NCBI GenBank assembly: GCA_937925095.1
Contig: CALEXX010000001.1
Span: 1 to 27,450 of the forward strand
DNA: 27,450 nucleotides
Source: an uncultured Leptotrichia sp.
GTDB taxonomy: Bacteria > Fusobacteriota > Fusobacteriia > Fusobacteriales > Leptotrichiaceae
Direction of reading: 5' to 3'
Made by a program: the position numbers and the translations under genes
Shown: positions 22,290 through 27,450 of the stretch, piece by piece
How positions within the stretch are numbered: position 1 is the stretch's first letter
How the letters are laid out: every line of letters begins with the position of its first letter
The notes under the pieces: generated by a model
Databases searched by the model: none
Seen by the model: the letters and a program-made list of their open reading frames with translations, nothing else
Told to the model about the DNA's origin: nothing

Positions 22290-23468
22290 CTATTTTTTAA
22301 CAGTAACTGTCTGAATAATCAGAAACACAAGTACAACAGACATTATGGAAATATTTACTATAAAAGGCAATTGTGAATTTGCATTAAGCAGATATCCTGA
22401 CAGCAGCGAACCTATTGCATTTCCTAAAAATCCTACGGCAGAAGCTACTCCCAGTATTTTCCCCTGCTCATTTTTATATCTATGTGCAATGATACTGTTT
22501 CCAAGAGATCTGACTATTTCATAAGTCATTGTATACACTGCCATCAGTACATATGAAACTGTTCCAAGATTAAGTCTGTACAATATAATTGACATCAGTA
22601 TTATACCAATAAAAATCATAATTCTATGTACCAATTTTTCGTCATATTTTGTAATAAGTCTTACTAAAATGACACTTGTTCCCAAAAACGCAAGAAGCGA
22701 AGAAAACATAACAAATGTTCCAATTGTATCTGAAGTTACCTTAATCTGAAACTTCAGAAAATAGTTCAGGGCACTTGCATACGAATATATTCCAATACTT
22801 GAAAGGAATATTATAAAACAGAAAAATTTTGAATAGTTATCAAGTTCAAATATATATCTGAATGTTGCAAAAGGATTAAGATTTTTCTTTTCCTTTGATT
22901 CCCCTTCATTATACTTTTTATCCTTAATTTCCTTTAAAATTAAAAATATAAGCAGAGAAACTGTACATCCGCATATAAATTGCAGTCCAAAAGGATATCT
23001 TGTATCTATTTTTGCAACCATTCCTCCTATTTTCTGACCTATTGCCCCTCCAATTACTGCAGCCGAACTGACTTTTGCTATATTTTTACTTTTTGTTTCT
23101 TTCGATGACAGATGGCTAACATATCCAAAAGCTACTGCATATGTACCACCTGAAGCAAATCCTGAAAAAGCCCTTGCCAGAAAAATTACTGGCAGATAGT
23201 TTACAAATCCAAAAAATACCTGTGCAGTTCCGTACATAAGTGGCATAAAGACAAATATCCTTTTCATTCCTATATTATCAGCCAATGCCCCTAAATACGG
23301 TGATGAAATAAACATTGCCGTACTCATTACCGCCAGAAATTCTCCAGAAATACTTTTTTTCCAGTTTCTCAGTTCTATAAGTCCCGGAGTTGCCGGATGT
23401 GCCAAATTATAGACAATAATACATAAAAACATTAAAAATATCATTTTATTTATATTTTTTTTCTCCAT
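22290..23468 (-). CDS. MFS transporter
   Basis: A 392-residue inner-membrane protein with 12 predicted membrane segments in two halves of six. The MFS signature between segments 2 and 3 is GALADNIGMKRIF (60-72). The central cytoplasmic loop (about 187-206) is Lys/Glu-rich. The substrate cannot be deduced; similar small 12-segment members are drug or sugar exporters. Ribosome binding site GGAAGGAA. It starts 26 bases after the ViaA-like gene, so it may be read through from that operon. Confidence 0.9.
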   Translation of the reverse strand: MEKKNINKMIFLMFLCIIVYNLAHPATPGLIELRNWKKSISGEFLAVMSTAMFISSPYLGALADNIGMKRIFVFMPLMYGTAQVFFGFVNYLPVIFLARAFSGFASGGTYAVAFGYVSHLSSKETKSKNIAKVSSAAVIGGAIGQKIGGMVAKIDTRYPFGLQFICGCTVSLLIFLILKEIKDKKYNEGESKEKKNLNPFATFRYIFELDNYSKFFCFIIFLSSIGIYSYASALNYFLKFQIKVTSDTIGTFVMFSSLLAFLGTSVILVRLITKYDEKLVHRIMIFIGIILMSIILYRLNLGTVSYVLMAVYTMTYEIVRSLGNSIIAHRYKNEQGKILGVASAVGFLGNAIGSLLSGYLLNANSQLPFIVNISIMSVVLVFLIIQTVTVKK

Positions 23469-23494
23469 TTTCCTTCCTTTCTTCTTTTTGTAAG

Positions 23495-25147
23495 TTAAAT
23501 AACTATAACTCCATCACTGAAGTCCTTTTCCACCCTGTCGGCTTCACATATAACAGTATATATTTTAAAATCCAGTCTTTCCTTTTCTTCCTTCAATATT
23601 CTTTTAAACTGATAGGATATACGGCATGAACCATCTGTTACCATTAATATGTCAGCCTTCTTATAAACTTCCTTTTCGGAAATTATTTCTATTCCCCGTC
23701 TTAGAGGAGTTTCAAAATCAGTTCCCCCTTCATAGCTCTTTTTAAGAAATTTTACCGCTTTAGTTATATCTTCCTCACCCTCAAGTGAAATTTCCTGAAA
23801 CTGACCTTTCGCTCCAAATAGTATAACATATAATTCCCTATTTTCATCCCTTAATATTTTTATAATTGAAAGTACCAGTGCTTTTGCCCTTAAAAGAGGG
23901 GTTCCCTTCATACTTCCTGAAGTATCAAGACATACTACAATTGGGCCTTTGTTACTTATTTTTTCTTCCGCCTCATTTTTTTCAATTTCATCTTTTCCCT
24001 TAATTTCATAAGTTAAAAGACTGTTTTCAAGATATTTTGCATAAAAAAGATATTTCAGATTCTCATCTTCAAGATTTAAAAGCTCTGACGGAAGCATTCT
24101 AGATATATTTCCACTCTTATTTATTCCAAAAAGTTCATCCTTTTTTATTTTTGCAACCTTACTTTTATCCTTTTTCTCAACAGATGTATTTCCTTTTCCA
24201 AGCCTTTTCAGTACATCTTTTATATGCCTGTTTCTATTCATTTCCTGTACAAGATGCCTAAACTCATCTCCCATTTCCTTAAGCTGCTTAAAAGTAAAGT
24301 CTCCTCCAAGACCCTTTACTGAATTTTCATTCTGCTCATATCCAAGTATTATTTCTTCAAGCACTTTAATAATTTTTATTACAATTTTTATGACAGGATC
24401 CGGTATTTTTTCGCTATTTATTTCCCTGAAAAAATCCAGCATCTCCCTGTATTCCCTGTTAAGATGCTTCATTATATCATCATTTAGGGGAACTTCCTCA
24501 TAATTTTTTATAATCTTTCCTACATTCAGCTTTCTAAATTCTTCCTTTTCACTGTCTGAAACTTCATTTATGGAAAAATTCTTCTCATATAGCGTTTCAT
24601 CAGATATTTTATCATATTCAAAATTATAATCCCTTAAATCCTGTAAAAACCACTTTACAGCTCCTACCTTGTTTTTCGCCTTCTGTTTTAAAAGTCCCAG
24701 TTCACTCATATTGCTTTCAGTAATATCCTCCGACTGCCCAAAAAAATTCTCTTCTGAATAATCAAGGCATTTCTTTACAAAACTGGCACTATCTTTAAAT
24801 ACAAGCCTGTATTTATTCTTTTCTCCAATATATCTTTCTGCGGCTTCTGCAACCTTTCTATTTTCAATTGCCCCTTCCTCATTTGATGAAACATACAGAC
24901 TTTCGGGAAAATGGGAATTTTTTATAAATTCCTCTATTGTCATGCATTTCACTTCATCATCTTCAACTGACAATCCATTTTCATTTATAGTCACAATCCT
25001 GTCATCACCAATATAAACTCCAGCAGAACCAAAATCACTGTATATTATACTTCCTTCCTTAGGAACAACCTTTTTTCTGTAGATACTGTTTATATAGTAT
25101 TTTATTGGCTTTACAAGATGTGATGTCAGCGAAACTTCTATTTTCAA
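23495..25147 (-). CDS. ViaA-like VWA protein with N-terminal degenerate LRAT/NlpC-P60-like domain
   Basis: A 550-residue cytoplasmic protein. Residues 401-550 are a VWA domain with a full MIDAS: DTSGS (408-412), Thr476 in GGTDF and Asp505 in VTDG. GPIVVCLDTSGSM and GGTDF resemble E. coli ViaA, and a RavA-like ATPase lies upstream. Residues 1-130 are unusual: GSIIYSDFGSAGVYIGDDRI and, later, AERYIGEKNKYRLVF then DSASFVKKC follow the pattern of LRAT-type hydrolases (HxAIYVGDG and NCEHFV). The catalytic His is Ser41 and the Cys is Ser120, so the domain should be inactive. The middle (130-400) is charged and helical. The role may be as partner or adaptor of the ATPase. The VWA call is firm; the LRAT-like call rests on pattern matching by eye. 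Confidence 0.85.
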   Translation of the reverse strand: MKIEVSLTSHLVKPIKYYINSIYRKKVVPKEGSIIYSDFGSAGVYIGDDRIVTINENGLSVEDDEVKCMTIEEFIKNSHFPESLYVSSNEEGAIENRKVAEAAERYIGEKNKYRLVFKDSASFVKKCLDYSEENFFGQSEDITESNMSELGLLKQKAKNKVGAVKWFLQDLRDYNFEYDKISDETLYEKNFSINEVSDSEKEEFRKLNVGKIIKNYEEVPLNDDIMKHLNREYREMLDFFREINSEKIPDPVIKIVIKIIKVLEEIILGYEQNENSVKGLGGDFTFKQLKEMGDEFRHLVQEMNRNRHIKDVLKRLGKGNTSVEKKDKSKVAKIKKDELFGINKSGNISRMLPSELLNLEDENLKYLFYAKYLENSLLTYEIKGKDEIEKNEAEEKISNKGPIVVCLDTSGSMKGTPLLRAKALVLSIIKILRDENRELYVILFGAKGQFQEISLEGEEDITKAVKFLKKSYEGGTDFETPLRRGIEIISEKEVYKKADILMVTDGSCRISYQFKRILKEEKERLDFKIYTVICEADRVEKDFSDGVIVI

Positions 25148-25168
25148 TGTTCTATTTCCTTTCTCTTT

Positions 25169-25693
25169 TTACAACCATATATTATCATTAATCTGCTTCA
25201 GCAGAAGCTCATTCATTATTCTTTCTTCAGAGCCAGTCCTGTTATTTTCCAGAAAATTTTCAATTTCTTTCCTTGTATTTTTTTCCTTTAAAATTATTTC
25301 TGACATTTTTCTCACTATCTTCTGAACTGTTTCAATAGTCAAATCCCTTTTATTTACCCCTTTGTTGTTATACGCCCAGAATTCATTTGCAAAGAAAAGC
25401 CCTGAATCCTTTGTATTAAATAATATTATAATATTTGACTGTATATAAAGCCTATCCATATAAATAATCTTCAGTTTCCTGTCACGATAGAAATCTTCTA
25501 TGTTTCTGTCAATATCATTGTCTTCCATATCTATAAGTTCTCTAAAAACAAAATTCATAAACTGCTTCCTGTCAGCCTTTTCACATTCCCTTGTCATTTC
25601 AAGAAGGTTTATTTCCTTTTCTTCATTTAATATCCCTAATATCTCAAGGTTTATTTCCTCTTCAGTAATACCTTTTATTTCGTCTATTGTCAT
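25169..25693 (-). CDS. Hypothetical protein in the ravA-viaA-like operon
   Basis: A 174-residue cytoplasmic protein of no recognised family. It is strongly acidic at the N-terminus (TIDEIKGITEEEINLEILGILNEE) and mostly helical, with a short hydrophobic beta-rich centre (LYIQSNIIILFNTKDSGLFFANEFWAYNN). The C-terminus is Lys/Glu/Asn-rich. It sits between the ATPase and VWA genes, 21 bases before the VWA start, and so is likely a component of the same system. AAAAGG precedes the ATG by 3-4 bases. Confidence 0.75.
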   Translation of the reverse strand: MTIDEIKGITEEEINLEILGILNEEKEINLLEMTRECEKADRKQFMNFVFRELIDMEDNDIDRNIEDFYRDRKLKIIYMDRLYIQSNIIILFNTKDSGLFFANEFWAYNNKGVNKRDLTIETVQKIVRKMSEIILKEKNTRKEIENFLENNRTGSEERIMNELLLKQINDNIWL

Positions 25694-25702
25694 GTACCTT
25701 TT

Positions 25703-25735
25703 TACAGACAGTCTAAAACTTTTTCTTTGTCTGTA
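25703..25735. repeat. Inverted repeat just upstream of the 174-residue gene
   Basis: TACAGACA (25703-25710) and TGTCTGTA (25728-25735), 8-bp arms with a 17-base loop, end about 10 bases before the start codon on the minus strand. There is no U tail, so it is not a terminator. It could shape translation or mark mRNA processing in the 181-base gap after the ATPase gene. Confidence 0.4.
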
Positions 25736-25874
25736 TCTCTCCTTTCTTTTGACTCTTACTGTATTTTTTAACTTTTTCTATATTTTATACCTTCACTTTA
25801 TGTCTCTGCATTTTCCTGGTCTGTCCTCTTATCTTACCAGCTTCCAATTTTTCCAATACGGATTAACTTCCGGA

Positions 25875-26813
25875 TTATTCCTCATCCTTTGCAACATTTC
25901 TTTTTACCACTTCTAAAACAAGCTTTGTAACCTTCTCAATATTTTCAGGATTATTCCACAGACAGTTTGTTAAAAGCATTAAATCTGAAAAATCCACCTT
26001 ATCCCTTCCATTTAAATATGCAGAAATTTTAAGTAATTTTACCATCTTCACAAGCTTCCTGTCAGAAATTATTTCATGATTGTCTTCAGCAAAAATTTTA
26101 TTATAATCCTGCCTTATCTGCATAACTGTTCTTTTTATACCGGAAGTTACCCTTACTTTTTCTGACTCATTTCTTATTTCATTTAAATCAGATTCTGTAA
26201 ATTTTATTTCAGCAGGTATTTCCATCTCTGTTTCTTTTATATCCAGAAGTTCTTCTATCTCATCATCACTTACATAACCAACTACCGCCCTTATTAAAAA
26301 TCTGTCGTATAAGGCCGTCAGTTCATCATTTTCAAATGGAAGTTCATTAGATGCCCCTATAAGCGAAATTAGAGGGGTTTTTTCCCTTTTTAGACCATTA
26401 TGAAAAACCCTTTCATTTAATATTGTAAGAAGTGTATTAAGTATAGAAGAATTTGCCTTAAAAATCTCATCTAAAAAGACAATTCTGCTGGAAGGCATAT
26501 ATCCTTCCGTATTTCTTTCAAATTTATCATTCTGGAGCTGTTTTATCGATAAAGGTCCAAATATTTCTTCAGGTGTAGTAAACTTTGTAAAGAGATATTC
26601 AAAATAAGTTTCACTGCCAGAGTCAGCCAGTATTTCCCTCAGTCTTCTTGAAATTTCACTTTTTGCTGTCCCAGGAGGTCCTACAAGAATCATATTTTCT
26701 CCTGAAAGTATACTGAGAAGTCCTAACTTCATGACTTTTTCCTTCCCAACAAGCCCATTGTTAAGAATCTCCAAATTTTTTTCTATTTTTTCCCTCAAAG
26801 TGTATTTATTCAT
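25875..26813 (-). CDS. RavA-like MoxR-family AAA+ ATPase
   Basis: A 312-residue ATPase. Walker A is GPPGTAKS (45-52), Walker B is IVFLDEIFKA (Asp115, Glu116), and sensor 1 is LIGASNELP. The segments FEYLFTKFTTPEEIFGPLSI and LNTLLTILNERVFHNG closely match E. coli RavA. Unlike RavA (498 residues) it ends after the AAA+ lid, so the LARA region that binds lysine decarboxylase is absent. MoxR ATPases pair with VWA proteins to remodel or mature target complexes, and the VWA gene follows in the operon. GAAAGGGAAA precedes the ATG. The downstream gap to the next gene is 181 bases with a hairpin. Confidence 0.93.
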   Translation of the reverse strand: MNKYTLREKIEKNLEILNNGLVGKEKVMKLGLLSILSGENMILVGPPGTAKSEISRRLREILADSGSETYFEYLFTKFTTPEEIFGPLSIKQLQNDKFERNTEGYMPSSRIVFLDEIFKANSSILNTLLTILNERVFHNGLKREKTPLISLIGASNELPFENDELTALYDRFLIRAVVGYVSDDEIEELLDIKETEMEIPAEIKFTESDLNEIRNESEKVRVTSGIKRTVMQIRQDYNKIFAEDNHEIISDRKLVKMVKLLKISAYLNGRDKVDFSDLMLLTNCLWNNPENIEKVTKLVLEVVKRNVAKDEE

Positions 26814-26909
26814 TTTTCTATTTCCCTTTCACTAAACTTCCAAATAATTTTAAAATCATATTTTTTTTATTATCTCAATATTTTATATACAAATATTTTA
26901 GATAGAAAA

Positions 26910-26931
26910 AAAACCAGAAAACTCTGGTTTT
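26910..26931 (-). terminator. Intrinsic terminator of ybaB
   Basis: AAAACCAGA (26910-26918) and TCTGGTTTT (26923-26931) form a 9-bp stem with a 4-base loop; on the minus strand it is followed by a T run. It lies 25 bases after the ybaB stop. Confidence 0.88.
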
Positions 26932-26955
26932 ATACTTTATATTTTTTAATTAATT

Positions 26956-27315
26956 TTAGAATAATCCTGGAATACTTACTCCACCAGTTACTACTTCCAT
27001 TTCTTTCTCAGCCATTTCTTCAGCTTTTTCTAAAATTTCATTTACTGCATTTATTATTAAATCTGAAACTATAGAAGTATCTCCTTCTTCAACTGCATCT
27101 TTTAATACATCCATTGAAATTGACAGGTCAACCAGTTGTTTCTGTCCATTAGCTTTAACAGTTATTCCTCCACCGGCAACTGAAGTTTCAACAAATTTGT
27201 CCTTCAATCCATCCTGTATTTTCAGCATTTCCTGCTGCATAGCTTGAGCTTGTCTAATTATATCTTGCTGATTTCCCCCTTTAGAAGTACTTGCTCCCTT
27301 TAACTTTCTAACCAT
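26956..27315 (-). CDS. ybaB: YbaB/EbfC family nucleoid-associated protein
   Basis: A 119-residue dimeric DNA-binding protein. Diagnostic segments are QAQAMQQEMLKIQDGLKDKFVE (long first helix), the glycine hairpin SVAGGGITVKANGQ, and LIINAVNEILEKAEEMAEKEM. It ends in the family's flexible Gly/Pro tail (VSIPGLF). YbaB is usually next to dnaX and recR; neither is in the window, and here it follows tRNA-Tyr. An AGGAGGAATT ribosome binding site precedes the ATG. Confidence 0.95.
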   Translation of the reverse strand: MVRKLKGASTSKGGNQQDIIRQAQAMQQEMLKIQDGLKDKFVETSVAGGGITVKANGQKQLVDLSISMDVLKDAVEEGDTSIVSDLIINAVNEILEKAEEMAEKEMEVVTGGVSIPGLF

Positions 27316-27384
27316 ATTGTAATTCCTCCTATGAATTATAAAGAAATTTTATTATCACATTTATTTTTTCTTATTAATAAAAAA

Positions 27385-27450
27385 TGGTGGTGAGGGAAGG
27401 ATTCGAACCTTCGAAGGCTGAGCCGGCAGATTTACAGTCTGCTCCCTTTG
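27385..27450 (-). tRNA. tRNA-Tyr (GUA anticodon), 5' end beyond the window
   Basis: On the minus strand the sequence shows an anticodon stem-loop CAGACTGTAAATCTG with anticodon GTA (27435-27433), a long class II variable arm, the T arm with GGTTCGAATCC, and an encoded CCA 3' end (27387-27385). The long variable arm plus GUA anticodon identify tyrosine. The acceptor 5' strand and most of the D arm lie outside the window. Confidence 0.93.

Noticed and set aside
25737..25744. AAGGAGAG Shine-Dalgarno-like site on the minus strand
   Set aside because: No start codon lies at a usable distance and the frame upstream of the 174-residue gene has no ATG, GTG or TTG.
25829..25885. 18-codon minus-strand ORF overlapping the end of the RavA-like gene
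   Set aside because: Very short, weak ribosome binding site and no recognisable pattern; could be chance overlap.
25500..25916. 138-codon plus-strand ORF opposite the 174-residue gene
   Set aside because: Ser/Phe/Leu-rich shadow frame; the minus-strand gene has operon context and a ribosome binding site.
1..27450. CRISPR arrays, insertion sequences, prophage or integrase genes
   Set aside because: I saw no regularly spaced repeats, transposase or integrase motifs, or attachment-site duplications.

Overview
The window is AT-rich and densely coded. Gene content (DKNYY-repeat exported protein, AAA-ATPase-like/PD-(D/E)XK family protein, TraX, RavA/ViaA-like pair, strong GGAGG ribosome binding sites) points to a member of the Fusobacteriota, most likely Leptotrichia or a close relative. 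That taxonomic call is an inference from family content, not a database match.

Layout. Positions 1-604: edge-truncated AAA-ATPase-like gene (-). 924-2751: a minus-strand group made of an ArsM-like methyltransferase, an esterase and a small exported protein. The methyltransferase frame contains an in-frame TGA exactly where the family has its third arsenic-binding cysteine, and 56 further sense codons follow, so it is a candidate selenoprotein (or a precisely placed nonsense mutation). 2861-2954: a long palindrome. 2968-3372: small secreted protein. 3554-6237 (+): pdxS-pdxT (PLP synthase) and a two-domain NadR (NAD salvage). 6337-7601 (-): VOC protein and PHP-type phosphatase. 7722-7962: a compact locus with a 27-codon hydrophobic peptide gene (-) and a short antisense RNA (+) that converge on one bidirectional terminator and carry matching direct repeats; this is the layout of a par/Fst-style type I toxin-antitoxin, with an unfamiliar peptide. 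7993-12297 (-): PTS lactose/cellobiose IIA, DUF4846 lipoprotein, Asp/Glu racemase, 6-phospho-beta-glucosidase and TraX, read from a near-consensus promoter.

12346-19165 (+): a complete tryptophan operon, trpE-trpGD-trpC-trpF-trpB-trpA, preceded by a promoter, a 15-residue leader peptide with three Trp codons and an attenuator region with two terminator-like hairpins. 19237-22249 (+): an unknown cytoplasmic protein, a 609-residue DKNYY-repeat exported protein, and a truncated J-domain gene with an orphan membrane ORF. 22290-26813 (-): an MFS transporter and a RavA-like AAA+ ATPase / unknown 174-residue protein / ViaA-like VWA protein set; the VWA protein carries an N-terminal domain resembling LRAT/NlpC-P60 hydrolases with its catalytic residues replaced. 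26956-27315 (-): YbaB/EbfC. 27385-27450 (-): edge-truncated tRNA-Tyr(GUA).

The strongest leads are the TGA-containing ArsM-like gene, the antisense-paired small peptide locus, the degenerate LRAT-like/VWA fusion in the ravA-viaA operon, and the Trp-codon attenuator.
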